Notes under the pieces: model-generated
The model's input: only the letters and a program-made list of their open reading frames with translations
Database searches by the model: none
Told to the model about the DNA's origin: nothing
Assembly (NCBI RefSeq): GCF_020184175.1
Contig: NC_065530.1
Coordinates: 43,005,260 to 43,069,259, forward strand
DNA length: 64,000 nt
Source of the DNA: Aphis gossypii
Taxonomy: Eukaryota; Arthropoda; Insecta; Hemiptera; Aphididae
Direction: 5' to 3'
Shown: positions 40,705 through 51,914 of the stretch, piece by piece
Layout: each line of letters begins with the position of its first letter
Numbering within the stretch: the stretch's first letter is position 1
Translations under genes and position numbers: made by a program

Positions 40705-40890
40705 CAAAACAATGAGCACAAATTGAATAGATTTACAACGGGAGGTTTAAAACAATAAAAATTAAATTGTATGTTGAACAGGACCCGGCGAATCTCGACT
40801 ATGATGAGTGATGACGAAGACGAGTAGTCAGAACGAATATATAACCGAACACAAACACGACACTTGAGAGAATAAGAAATGAACACCGGA
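40705..40890 (-). other. Hsc70-3: Probable 5' UTR exon of BiP
   Basis: On the minus strand the sequence runs from below a TATA-like tract (40,919-40,928) to a GTAAAT donor immediately below 40,705. This pairs with the TTTTACAG acceptor before 40,595, leaving the start codon in the second exon. The upper limit is estimated as about 30 bases downstream of the TATA-like tract. Confidence 0.5.
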
Positions 40891-40942
40891 AAACTGGCGA
40901 ATTGCTACCTTCGTTTCATATATATATACAGTTATACAGACA

Positions 40943-40961
40943 TGTGGGCTATTGTTATTGG
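40943..40961 (-). promoter_or_regulatory. ERSE-like element, one mismatch
   Basis: Read on the minus strand it is CCAAT, nine bases, then CCACA. The ERSE consensus is CCAAT-N9-CCACG, so only the last base differs. Spacing and orientation are right for the BiP promoter. Confidence 0.55.
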
Positions 40962-40989
40962 TCAGCTACCAATCACTTGTCTCGTTCTC

Positions 40990-41000
40990 ATTGGTCCACG
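40990..41000 (+). promoter_or_regulatory. ERSE-II ER-stress response element
   Basis: ATTGGTCCACG is an exact match to the ERSE-II consensus ATTGG-N-CCACG, bound by ATF6/XBP1 with NF-Y in animals. It lies about 70 bases upstream of the TATA-like tract of BiP, the classic unfolded-protein-response target, which makes a chance match unlikely. Confidence 0.8.
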
Positions 41001-41327
41001 TTCGATGACGGAGATGTAAAAAAAAAATCGAAAATCCAACATAACCCAAACTACTTATAGCGTCTTTGGATACCGCAAGAGTTATTTAGTTACGCGGTAT
41101 GTGTTAACAACTTATCATATTTATTAGTATAAATTATGATATTGGCGTGTGATTAATATTTTTCTTATCCTTATAAGTGAAAAAAAAATTTAACCCTTGC
41201 CCTTCACGAAATCATTCGAGTCGCCCGCCAAGGTGAAGTTTCAATTTTCTTCGGCAACATAGGTCGTCTTCACCCGGTTGTGCCGTACAATTGTAAATAA
41301 TATACTCTTGTACTCAGTAAACTAAAC

Positions 41328-43362
41328 ATGGCGTTTTCAATTTCTTTTAACTCGTCTTCGGTCTTAACGGTAACTACAATTTTTTTTCACTCAACATGTC
41401 ACACCCTGATACTACTAGGTTCATAGATTAGATACATTTAAATCTTTGATGAGCTATACCTGTCCATCACTTCAATTCTTTATTTAAATATCTAATTAAA
41501 AATAACTGTCATCAGTTATTATATTAGGCTCATTAATATCTATTATTATGTATTACTTCATCCTTGTTAATTCTATTGCATATCTAGCAGAATACTTTGT
41601 AAAATTATATAATTTTTATATTACAGAGTACTGTCAAAATACTGAAAAGATCGATATCCACAACTCGTGTATTGGCAAATAAACAGGTAAACTAAGGTCT
41701 ATATTATAATCAATAACAGTAATTTTTATTGTAAAAGTTTTTAATGACCATGTTTAGATGACTGTTCGAGATGCACTGAATTCAGCTATGGATGATGAAA
41801 TGGAACGTGATGAAAGGGTTTTCATATTAGGTGAAGAAGTAGCTATGTACGACGGTGCTTATAAAGTTTCTAGGGGATTGTACAAAAAATATGGTGAAAA
41901 ACGTGTGATTGATACTCCAATCACAGAAATAGGATTTGCTGGAATCGCTGTTGGCGCAGCAATGGTATTAGATTTTATTTAAGTATCATATTTTCAACTT
42001 TAAAAATGTATTATTATTGATTTAAATTATTAAATGTTTGACGTAGACTATTACTTTACCTACTTATTATACTGTTTTTAGGCTGGATTAAGACCAATCT
42101 GCGAGTTCATGACATTCAACTTTTCATTGCAAGCTATTGATCATGTTATTAATTCTGCTGCAAAAACTTTTTATATGTCTGCTGGCATGGTAATATAATT
42201 AATAATTTTGTATTTTTAAAAATTACTAAATATTTTAATATGGTGTTGCACTGATTTTTTCTTTTGCTGATCCACTCGCAATGTAGGCAAAACACATTTA
42301 AAGCAAACATTTTTTTTTCTGTTATGAAGCTTGCTTATATTTATATATATTTAAAAAAAAAATAATAGCCATTTATATTTATAATTTTAATTTTTTTATT
42401 TATATAATATATTGATAATTTTAGGTAAATGTACCCATTGTGTTTAGAGGACCAAATGGAGCAGCAGCTGGTGTGGCTGCTCAACATTCTCAATGTTTTG
42501 GAGCTTGGTACAGTCAATGTCCAGGTTTAAAAGTAAATTAATATATTAAAATTAATACCCATTTGCTTAAATAGTTATTTATTTACATGATTAAGTAGTA
42601 TTTATATACATAATATTAACTATAAATATTTGTAAATTGTAATTACTGATTTTAGGTTATCTCTCCGTACAGTTCTGAGGATGCTAGAGGATTGTTAAAA
42701 GCAGCAATAAGAGATCCAGATCCTGTTGTGTTCTTAGAGAATGAATTATTATATGGTAATCAATATCCTATAACAGATGAAGTATTGGAAAAAGATTTTG
42801 TACTACCTATTGGGAAAGCAAAAATTGAAAGAAAGGGTAAGACTTAAAGCATTTAGTTTTTATATAGAATTAATAATTTTTTACTTTTTATTGATTATTA
42901 TTTAGGCGACCATATTACATTCGTAGCACATTCTAAAGGTGTTGAATTAGCATTGGATGCAGCAAAAGAGTTATCTTCAGTTGGCATTGAAGCAGAAGTT
43001 ATAAATTTACGATCATTGAGACCACTTGATATTAATACAATTATACAGTCAGTGGTACGAACAAATCATATTATATCTATAGAACAAGGATGGCCTTATG
43101 CTGGTATTGGATCAGAGATATCTGCTCAAATTATGGAGAGTAAGATTTAAAACCACAAATATTAAATTTATATTTTTTTGAATTAATATGAAAATAATAT
43201 TATTTATTAATTTCAGGTGAGGCTTTCTATCACTTAGATGCACCAGTTATCAGAGTAACAGGTGCAGATGTTCCAATGCCATATACCAAATCATTAGAAA
43301 TTGCTGCATTGCCACAAGCAAATAATATTGTGGATGCTGCTAAAAAGTTATTAGGTGTTTAA
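41328..43362 (+). CDS. Pdhb: Pyruvate dehydrogenase E1 component, beta subunit, mitochondrial
   Basis: Forms the alpha2-beta2 thiamine-diphosphate E1 enzyme that decarboxylates pyruvate in the mitochondrial matrix complex. Exons: 41328-41369, 41627-41686, 41758-41964, 42082-42189, 42425-42532, 42656-42836, 42906-43139, 43217-43362; all phases agree and give 361 residues (human PDHB is 359). The first two exons encode a basic, Ser-rich mitochondrial presequence (KILKRSISTTRVLANK). The mature part starts with MTVRDALNSAMDDEMERDE and shows ILGEEVA, RVIDTPITEIGFAGIAVGAA, RPICEFMTFNFSLQAIDHVI, NSAAK, FRGPNGAAAGVAAQHSQCF, the C-terminal transketolase domain (HSKGVELALDAAKELSSVG), GWPYAGIGSEI and RVTGADVPMPY. 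Divergent from BiP; converges on the DUF4485-like gene, with 519 bases between the stops. Confidence 0.97.
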
Positions 43363-43881
43363 ATCTTACTCAAATCCATTATATTAATGCAACAAATAAT
43401 ATCTGATTTAATATTTAGGTGCAATTTGGCCTACTCAATTTAATTAAAAATAAAATTGTAGGACAAATAAATAAATTCCATGTATGTTTTAAATTAAATT
43501 CTGTGTTAATGTTGTCTTGTTAATATTTGTTAAAAAAAAAATAAACAAAATTAGGTAACAGTTTTATTATTTTAATATTGTATTTAAATCATCTTGACAT
43601 TGTACCTGATTGCCACACACTGTGCATAATATTAAAAAAGATGAAATATTTGTTTCTTTCCAAAAACCAAATGTTAAGTAATTAATTATATAAAATATTT
43701 AGATACTCAAGACAGTCAATATTGCGCTTCATAGACATGTATAAATTGTATCTAAATTTACTAAAATTTATAAATTTATCACAAACCGTTATAAATAAAA
43801 AAAAACACTGTTTCAACAATCATTGTATATTTAATTCAATATGTTTATTATCTTAGAATTATTTTTATCATACTTGTCATA

Positions 43882-44967
43882 TTATTTTTGACAGTCTTTT
43901 GTTTGCACTGGTTTTGATTTTATCAAATTTGTTGCTTGTAAATCGCCACTAATGGCGATGTAACAAAAGGCACCTCCTTCGGCTGGCGTTGGTTGGTCAG
44001 ACAAAAACTCGTTAACATCATTCTGTGTGGGAACAGTTAATGGATATTCGTCTTTAATTTTTTCCATGGCATTCCCTAAATTTTCTAATGGGCCGTCAGG
44101 TGGAGGGTGTTCAAATGGTCCAGTTAGTCGCAAGTCGTACAAATAGCCCAGTAGTGCCATCATGTAATCATTTCGTACACCCTTCATCTGTGTACACGCA
44201 ATGTCCATACGTACACCGCATAACTTCTGTAACCATTTTGCTACTCTAGTCTTATCTTGTACGGTCGTCATAAGAGCGGCATAAGGTCGAGCAATATGTA
44301 GTAGATACTGAAATTCCCAATCGAGTAATGAACTAAATAGAGCTTTTTTATTCTTATTAGTTTTTGGACCATCTCTTTTGAAATTTGGATCTTCAGGGAA
44401 TCGGTCCCTATCGTCTACAGACATGTTTGTTGTATCAATAACTGACTCATTGTCCTCACCATCCTCTTCTTCTTCTTCTTCAGGACATTTATCGTGTATA
44501 CTACAAACAGATGGGCTATTTTCTTCATCTTTTAACATTTCTTCCCACATGTTATCAACTTCCCATGTAGCTAATGGAATAGTAGGTATAGTAAAACTTT
44601 CGGGCGATTTTAAAGGGCCAATAGGAGGAATTGACTTGAATACTCCATACATTTCATCATTGAGAATAGATAGAATCATGTTGAAAAGATATCTGTTGCG
44701 TTTAATTTTAAAGAACTCAGTGGCATATTCTGCAGCATATAGTTTTCTAATCCAAGGTATTACCTTCTCTTTGTCTTTTTCTTTGCTTAAATTAGGTGCA
44801 AACTTTTTTAACATTGCAGTATAATACACAAATTCAATATTGATTGAATCATCATTTGCAACACAAACAACTTTTTCAGTCGTATTTCCAAGCATTGATG
44901 ATTGACGACTCATTCCAGAACGAGTACTAGATCTATCATTGCTTTCCGAGTCTCTTTCTGATGCCAT
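43882..44967 (-). CDS. Protein with two DUF4485-like repeats
   Basis: A single-exon ORF of 361 residues. After a Ser/Arg-rich N-terminus (about 1-40) come two segments that resemble each other. The first (about 45-125) has FVYYTAMLKKFAPNLSKEKD, VIPWIRKLYA, KRNRYLFNMILSIL and GVFKSIPPIGPLKSP. The second (about 215-295) has EFQYLLHIARPYAALMTTVQ, VAKWLQKLCG, VRNDYMMALLGYL and GPFEHPPPDGPLENL. The pattern (basic or acidic W-I/L-x-KL, R-N-x-Y, then F-x-x-PPP-x-GPL) matches my memory of the DUF4485 domain, whose function is unknown. The segments are joined by an acidic linker (EEEEEEDGEDNES). No signal peptide or membrane segment. Function not known. The antisense ORF at 44378-44824 is a shadow. 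Confidence 0.75.
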   Translation of the reverse strand: MASERDSESNDRSSTRSGMSRQSSMLGNTTEKVVCVANDDSINIEFVYYTAMLKKFAPNLSKEKDKEKVIPWIRKLYAAEYATEFFKIKRNRYLFNMILSILNDEMYGVFKSIPPIGPLKSPESFTIPTIPLATWEVDNMWEEMLKDEENSPSVCSIHDKCPEEEEEEDGEDNESVIDTTNMSVDDRDRFPEDPNFKRDGPKTNKNKKALFSSLLDWEFQYLLHIARPYAALMTTVQDKTRVAKWLQKLCGVRMDIACTQMKGVRNDYMMALLGYLYDLRLTGPFEHPPPDGPLENLGNAMEKIKDEYPLTVPTQNDVNEFLSDQPTPAEGGAFCYIAISGDLQATNLIKSKPVQTKDCQK

Positions 44968-45348
44968 CTTATTGAATTTTTACTTAAAACTTAAAAATTA
45001 TATTAACTGTGAGTCTCAGATAATTTAAGTTTTTATTTAAACAGTTAATAGGTTTATAAAATAACACACAAACAATCAATGCTGAATGTTATTAATATAC
45101 AAGAAAATTGTTTGGTTGATTATATAAAGCCAGTATATAAAAATGAACATTTATAATCATAAATATAAATAATTTATTGAAAAAAAAAAATTTAAAAAAA
45201 AACACGTTTATCTATTAGAAAGGAAAACATTCACCATAAAAAATCATGAATTATTTTATTGTTATTTATTTTAAAGTATTACATGATGAAGAATACAATA
45301 TTATTATACTTCCATTTTTTTTTTTTTTATGAACTTTTATGAACTTGC

Positions 45349-48300
45349 TTAATCTCTTTGAGCAATTTGAGTTAAATGACGATCAATTTCTTGTTCGCTT
45401 AAAACCCTAATAAAAAAAAAAAAAAAAACAATATGTAATATATTAAAAGTATTAATATTTTATACCCTCACAACTTGCCCAAAAATTAGAATATCATAAA
45501 AATCAATGAACACAGATAATACCATTTTGGTATGTTATGTATAAGAAAGGGGTTTATAGCAACTAAATATTATAATATTAAATATTGTGGTTCCATGCCT
45601 TTTATTCAATACATTGTACACGCACGCATACATGTATGGTGTCTTAATAATGCAAACTTTAGAAAATTAATACACAGAAAAATCCAGTTTACTTGGGGTT
45701 ATTTTTAATATTGGTTGAAATTGTCAAGTATATAAATAAAAATGTATATTTATTTTATATATTACTCTGAATAAGAAATTAGCAATGTTATGGGTCTGTA
45801 ATGATCCATGCAACCATGCAGGTATGATATTTCATTAATAATAATAAAATACATCTATATTACCACAGTTAATTACTTAAAAGTTTAAGCGATGGACAAT
45901 AATTAGATATATACATCGAAATATGATTTAAAATATCCAACAATAAATTTTTAAGTTATTATATTTAAAGATATAAAAAATTAATTAGGTTTACTTACAC
46001 AAAGTCCTTGTTCTCAGTTGTTACAATACCAACTTCAATATCACTAGGTTTAAAATCAACAGCTAGAACATGTGACAAACATGATATGGCCAACTAAAAT
46101 GTATTAAAACAGTTGTAAAGAGATGTAACAAATTTTAAATATTTCTAGTAAGTAATTAAAAAGTTAAATACTTCAATAGCTTCATCCTTTGAATATTCCT
46201 TCTTTTTTTTCAATTTTTTTTCTAAATAAGTATTAGCTTCTGTTTGTTTGGTTCCAACAGCAATAGCATGGAATGAACAATAATATCCTGCTGGATCTGT
46301 CTTGTACACCATAGGTCCTTTTCTATCATCGGTACCAATTAATATCATACCTTGAAATTAATACAAAATAATTTAAATAGTATATAGTTTTACATTTATA
46401 TTTTTATTTTTTTACTAACTGCATCCAAGTGGTCTCATTTCAGCATTTTGTGTGTATACTTGAGAAATATCAGCCATACGACCACATAATGTTTCCACAG
46501 GCATTTCGAAACCATTTTTGTATTTATATTCACACGCTTCAGCTCTAGCTCTGTACACTTGTGAATGACCATCCGCTAAAATAATAGAAATAATTTTATA
46601 TTATATTATATTCATATTTTTAATTTTGAAAGATTAAAATATTGCACATTACGATTAGAATAAAATTAATTTCTTATTCACCTGTCATTCCAGTCATAAC
46701 ACATCCAATATTTTTTGTGATCCGGAACAAATGAGTTACAGTTTTGGGATCAATTAATTTGTCCTAAAAAAAAGAAAGAAATCAAACAAACTGTAATGAA
46801 GAAGTTTTTAAGGTACTTATCTACAATTAAATTTATAAAATATTTTAATATTACTTATTAACAGGGCCAGATTGGCAAAATAAACGGCCTCAAAAACAAC
46901 AACTAAACAGCCTTCAACCCCCCCCCCCCTTCTTAAAATTATATTTAAATCATAAGTGTATCTAGGGGGCTTGGGAGAGTGGTCCCACCCAATTTTTTTT
47001 TGCTAAATATGACAGTTTTCACGATTATTGTTTTAAAATATGTTAATTATTTGGGTGTCCCCGTCAATTGCTCGATAACTATTGATCCAAAAACAATTGC
47101 TAGCAAACGACAATGGATCAAAGAGAAATAATTACTTGCAAAACTAAAAATTATATTATTGTTATCTAAATTCTTATTATTTAAAAAAGGTCATATAAAA
47201 TTGCTAAATAATATTTAAAATAAATAATTTTTTTAATGTATTTCACATTGTTTATTTTATATTAATGAAAACAGATTTTTCATAATGTTGCTTTTTTGAC
47301 AAATTATGTCCATTGTGAAAGTGTTACTAATATTATTCAAAATATCTCTTTCTATAGACATTAAAAGAAATGTTTCTAACTTTTCTTGAGATAGGCAAAT
47401 TAACTCTTATCACGTACTTCAATACTTATCATTTATCAACAAACTATTATTTTTTTTCTTTGTAATGCAAAAATTTATATTCATAAGCTCCATTATTGAG
47501 TAGTGAACACCGGCCAAGTTTCAAATTTTCACCGGCCCATTGAGTTTTACTCGGAACCTTGGCGGCCCATTCTGAGCCTGCTTATTAACTTGTAAAATGT
47601 ATGATATTATTAATCTGAATTTAGTTTTAAATATAAGATATAAATAAAATTTAAATTTTAGAGTGTAAGTAGTTTAGTGCAGATCTTGATAATTAAGATT
47701 TAAATTGTTAGAATTCATTATTTAGATAAACAATTATAACTATATCAACAAGTCATTATATTATTAGTAGAATTTATTGTATTTAAGGAAATTAAATTTA
47801 AAAGATTCGTATTAAAGATTGAAAAATTACGTCAGTGAAAAAGGTCTTTAGGGATATATAACATAAGGGAAAAAAATTAAGCAAATTATAGGGAAACTAT
47901 ATAGCAACTTAATAGTTTATTGATTCATATTAGACAGTAATTCAAAGTAGTCCAAATACAATCCAAATGTTAAGTTAAGTTTGTAATTTGAGTTAATGAT
48001 ATACCATTAATGATATAACCATACACAAATAAACTCTTACAGCACCATCTATTTTTTCAATAAAAATATTTAAATATGATTATGATTAGGTTTGATTTGA
48101 GAAAAAAAGCCGATAGTTGCTGTTCCTGCAGATTTTAAAGCACTTAAATTAATGCAATCAAAAATGTCAGTATAGTAAAACCATATTTTATTTTGCTTAT
48201 GTTCAAAGGTATACTTTAATGTTATTTTAACAGTTCTTTTAGAACGGAAATTAATTAATAGCAGTAAATACTTACTGGTACTTTTCGTTGAGTAGCTACT

Positions 48301-48517
48301 ACTGCAACATCAACTCCTTTAATTGCCACTGATGTAAGCCCACCTTGTAATATTGCTTTTATGGCATACTCTAAAAGGAATTATAAAAATTATTAGTTTG
48401 ATTGATCATAAAAATATATTTTCATTTGTACTTTCACTTACCAACTTGATACAGCCTTCCTTCTGGAGAAAATATAGTTATGTGTCTATCAAAACCGGCA
48501 CTAGTTCCACGAGACAT
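45349..48517 (-). CDS. Prosalpha1 (PSMA6): 20S proteasome subunit alpha type-6 (alpha 1)
   Basis: Structural outer-ring subunit of the 20S core particle. Exons (minus): 48442-48517, 48276-48370, 46682-46763, 46420-46575, 46172-46350, 45999-46093, 45349-45406; phases agree and give 246 residues, equal to human PSMA6. Seen: the alpha-subunit signature near the N-terminus ([20 protein letters not shown] then AIKAI), SVAIKGVDVAVVATQ, LFRITKNIGCVMTGM, ARAEACEYKYKNGFEMPVE, LGCSMILIGTDDRKGP, DPAGYYCSFHAIAVGTKQTE and a C-terminus DRHLTQIAQRD. The donor after 46420 is GTTAGT, weaker than usual but the only in-frame choice. The 1.5-kb second intron contains a hAT MITE. The start codon is 359 bases from the divergent POLR3F start. 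Confidence 0.97.
46862..47580. mobile_element. hAT-type non-autonomous element in the PSMA6 intron, 719 bp
   Basis: The left terminus CAGGGCCAGATTGG and the reversed right terminus CAGGCTCAGAATGG match at 11 of 14 positions. Perfect 8-bp target duplications CTTATTAA flank it at 46,854-46,861 and 47,581-47,588. There is no transposase ORF. It contains a run of 12 C at 46,918-46,929, an unusual base bias for this genome. Confidence 0.88.
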
Positions 48518-48876
48518 TTTTAACTTATTTAATTGATTAGTTATAGATTCTTAAATGTAAAAAAATTAAATTACTTTTAAGTTTTAACAACAATGAACAA
48601 TATATGATATCATAAATTTGTTTTAGATGATTTTCAAAATTATTTACTGTGGAACATAACCTCAACATTATCTTATCAACATACTTTAAAAGTTTATTGT
48701 TTTTGTTCGTTGGTTACACTGTCAAATATTTAATAGTTGGCAGCGACAGGAATGGGTACAGTTCGGCCTCGTGATAAGAGTTCGGCTTATCAATTATCAT
48801 AAGCAATCAACAACATTTGAATTTATTGCTTTCAACACGTTTTGTGTGTATCCCGTCTCTGATGTAGTGACTAGTG
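48518..48876. promoter_or_regulatory. Divergent promoter region between PSMA6 and POLR3F
   Basis: Only 359 bases separate the two start codons, which point away from each other, so both promoters and 5' UTRs must lie here unless upstream exons exist. The POLR3F side is GC-richer. No TATA box stands out. Confidence 0.6.
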
Positions 48877-49836
48877 ATGTCGACAGCCGTCAAACGTGGT
48901 CACAGTGACAATCTGACCGATGTTGCTCCGGCGGCCAAGAAAGCTCGGGAACCGGAAACCGCTGAACAGCGCGTTCTCGAAATTATCAAGAACTCCGGCA
49001 ACAAAGGTGTATCCGACGAGGATCTTACCCGAGCATGTCCTGTGTTAACAATCGAAGAACGCGTAGACGTGGTCAACAAGTTGATCACGTCCAACGCAAT
49101 CACATTGCACAAGGTAAAAGACACTCTTAGGTACAAGTATAAAGGGCCGACTACGTCTACACCAGGGGATGCCAACACTGAGGAGCTGGTCGTGTTTAAT
49201 TTGATACGTGATTCGGGTAGAAAGGGCATATGGATACGGGACGTACGCATTAAATCCAATTTGGGTCTGCCACGACTCAAGAAGATTCTCAAGTCACTGG
49301 AAACAAAAAAAGCCATAAAAGCCGTCAAGTCAGTGGCCGCTAGCAGGAAAATTGTATACATGTTATTTGACTTGGAACCTGACAGTTCCATTACAGGTGG
49401 TGCATGGTACTCCAATCAAGAATTTGAGTCCGAATTTATTGAGATACTCACTAAACACAGCTACAAGTTCTTGGAAGCAAAAAAGTCAAAAGCCTTAAAG
49501 AACACCACTATACGCAGTCCATTAGTTAAGTATAACACGTCATACGCTACTGCTGATCGTGTATTGGAGTTTATATCAAAAACTGGTATTAGCAAAGTGA
49601 GACTCACCGTGGAGGATATAATATCCATACTTGACCTATTAGTGTATGACGGTCTAGCTGCAAAACGTGTAAACTCTGAAGGAAAAATAGAGTACCGTTC
49701 CACTAAAACTTTATTGAACCGAATTGCTGTGAGCTTTTTGCCTTGTGGTAGCTGTCCAGTCATTAAACGATGTTCCGATGCTAATCAATTAAATTGTTTA
49801 AACTGTAAGCATATGAAAATTTGGACTACAATTTGA
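48877..49836 (+). CDS. POLR3F: RNA polymerase III subunit RPC6 (RPC39)
   Basis: Subunit of the RPC3-RPC6-RPC7 initiation subcomplex of RNA polymerase III. It helps open tRNA and 5S promoters in the nucleus. It is one uninterrupted exon of 319 residues (human about 316). ATG 48877 is used; an upstream in-frame GTG is not a plausible animal start. Seen: tandem winged-helix regions (EQRVLEIIKNSGNKGVSDED at about 30, ELVVFNLIRDSGRKGIWIRD at about 100), then LKSLETKKAIKAVKSV and the conserved GGAWYSNQEFESEFIE (about 174). The C-terminus has a Cys cluster (CGSCPVIKRCSDANQLNC then LNC), the position of the [4Fe-4S] cluster known in RPC39/TFE-beta proteins. It is GC-richer than its neighbours and has no introns. 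Confidence 0.95.
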   Translation: MSTAVKRGHSDNLTDVAPAAKKAREPETAEQRVLEIIKNSGNKGVSDEDLTRACPVLTIEERVDVVNKLITSNAITLHKVKDTLRYKYKGPTTSTPGDANTEELVVFNLIRDSGRKGIWIRDVRIKSNLGLPRLKKILKSLETKKAIKAVKSVAASRKIVYMLFDLEPDSSITGGAWYSNQEFESEFIEILTKHSYKFLEAKKSKALKNTTIRSPLVKYNTSYATADRVLEFISKTGISKVRLTVEDIISILDLLVYDGLAAKRVNSEGKIEYRSTKTLLNRIAVSFLPCGSCPVIKRCSDANQLNCLNCKHMKIWTTI

Positions 49837-51060
49837 CTTGGTCATATTTATTATGTGTTATGTAACCACCTATGTATTCAATTAAAGTATCTGTTATTTA
49901 ATTTTAAAATAATGTTTTTATGATTACTTTTATTTTTAAAATTTATTTATTTTTTATTTTTATACCTTATATACCTTTATACCTATTTTAAAAACAGTAG
50001 TAAATAGTAGTTGACAACCTAAAGGCTAAAGATTATTTATATGAATTTAAAAAAATATAAATTCATAACATAGTAAAAATGAGTAATGTAAAATAGATTA
50101 CTACTTAATGATAATTACAAACCAAAATAAAGTATTAAATTGTACATATTAGAATTATACAATTGCACCCATTGGAAAGTTAATAAAATAAAACAATAAT
50201 GACCAGATATTTCTGAGGACAACTAACATTTTGTCTCAGATCATTAGTACTTTTAGAATTAAAAGTTAAGGTACCATCATTAAAATACCTTTATTATTAT
50301 ATTGCATGATAAATTGATATTTTAATATTAAAAAATATTAAAATTTGCATTGTTAAATATTCAAATATATTAAATAAAGTGGACAGTGGTATACAAAAAC
50401 AGATAATAATTAGGTAATAAATCCATATCCATATTAGTATAACTAATAAAATATGATATTTTAATTATAGGTTTAACTAGGAAATTATCCATTGGAATAC
50501 TAAATTATGGAATATAATTACAATTTTTATTATTTTATAAATGTTTTATATTTCCTCATATAGTTAAGTCTTAACTTCTAATAAAATACCATACAATTAT
50601 TATTTATAAGTTATTTGAAATGTTACTTGATCAAAAATATGATATTTAGATTTACTATTATATTTTTTGATTATAACCTTAACACCTCATTCGTTTTTAT
50701 TTTGGATCTCGAATTAAGTTCAATACCACATACCATGTTATAAATAAAGTACGTATAATGCACAAACATTTACAAACTTAAAATGATGATATCAGAAAAA
50801 TTGTCTTAACTTTAGTTCGAACTGTTTGAATACCTTTCTTCATGGAATAATACCTACTTATGTTACCTAGGTATAATTCAATAACATGTAACAGTCGTGC
50901 CCATTGCAAGCTTCGACGAGACCCTAGTCAAAACAATAACATTTTCATACATGTAATTTTATCCAAAGGTGGTGGAAGTATATCGCGGATATGGAACCTA
51001 ACCCTGGCAGGCGAGCCAATGCTACCGTACGACACAACATAACAATACAAAAACCGAGAA
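49837..51060. other. AT-rich intergenic stretch
   Basis: The 3' UTR of POLR3F probably ends soon after the AATTAAAG/AATAAT words near 49,880-49,912. The rest is AT-rich with no supported gene. Confidence 0.45.
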
Positions 51061-51910
51061 GAGACCGATTGTCGACAGCGTGGCGGCATGTAAAACGCGT
51101 CGCGACGTGTTGATGTCGTTGTGTCGTCACTAGTGTGCGCTTACGATGAGCAGCTGATGTCGTCGTCGGGCACTCCACCCCCTTCGCCGATGACATTGGT
51201 CAGGACTACGGCGGCACAAAGTAAGAAGGGGGATACGAGACCGAGCACGGGAGGTGCCCGGCAGTTGTATGTCACCCGAGCACGTTCTCCGGCCACCGGT
51301 GGAATTCGCGCGCTCGGTCGGCGATGCGATCGACCACTCTGGCGCCCAGCTGCTTTTGTCGCGAGGAACGACGATTGGTATCGGCGCTGGCGACTATACG
51401 ACAGTGGTGGCAGAGACTTTGGCACGGGGTGATTGACGAGATATTACTTTGAGTTGGAGAGAAGGACGTCAACGGCGTCGGACACGCGGGAACTCTTCGT
51501 TTCACAGGGTCCGGCGGCGCGAGACGGGCTGCTATCGGACGACAGACGAGGCCGACTATATGGGTTGTCAGGGGCGAAACCTTAGGAAGAATATCGGGAT
51601 CGCGGTGCGTTGTGTCTCAAATCTTCGTTCGTTCCGTACCTACCGTTTTGGTCTCAGCCGCCCGTCGAAGAGTCGTCGTGTGCACCGCGCACTATATTCG
51701 CTCGCCAGCTGTCAACCGTCATTCTCGTGACTAAAGCTGTCTGCCCTCGCCTGCCGCTTCGTGATAATCGCATCGCGCGCCCGAACAAAACGAGCCCTCG
51801 TCTTCCCGTAATGGGATCGGTTGTGATAACGCTGCAGAGGCGGCCAGTGACATTCGCATTTAAACTATCTATGCACAAATTGGCCATCTCGTATCCTCCT
51901 CTATTAGTTT
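51060..51910. promoter_or_regulatory. GC/CpG-rich island 3, possible promoter and first exon
   Basis: About 850 bases with dense CG dinucleotides between AT-rich flanks, with overlapping ORFs in nearly all frames. One plus-strand possibility is a short first coding exon: ATG at 51,157 reading MSSSGTPPPSPMTLVRTTAA, then a GTAAG donor at 51,221. No downstream exon that continues it was recognised inside the window. A minus-strand transcript is equally possible. Confidence 0.35.
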
Positions 51911-51914
51911 ATTG

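Larger units (their letters stand above)
40891..41327. promoter_or_regulatory. Divergent promoter region between BiP and PDHB
   Basis: The two genes point away from each other with about 440 bases between the estimated BiP start and the PDHB ATG. The BiP side has a TATA-like tract (40,919-40,928) and several CCAAT boxes (ATTGG at 40,957, CCAAT at 40,969, ATTGG at 40,990). The PDHB start site is not visible. Confidence 0.6.

Noticed and set aside
40701..40886. 61-codon minus-strand ORF above BiP
   Set aside because: It lies in the probable 5' UTR exon, stops before the splice donor and has no similarity to BiP.
44378..44824. 148-codon plus-strand ORF, Ser-rich
   Set aside because: Antisense shadow of the DUF4485-like gene; the Ser run is the reverse of its Glu linker.
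48900..49763. Minus-strand ORFs of 171 and 100 codons
   Set aside because: Antisense shadows of POLR3F.
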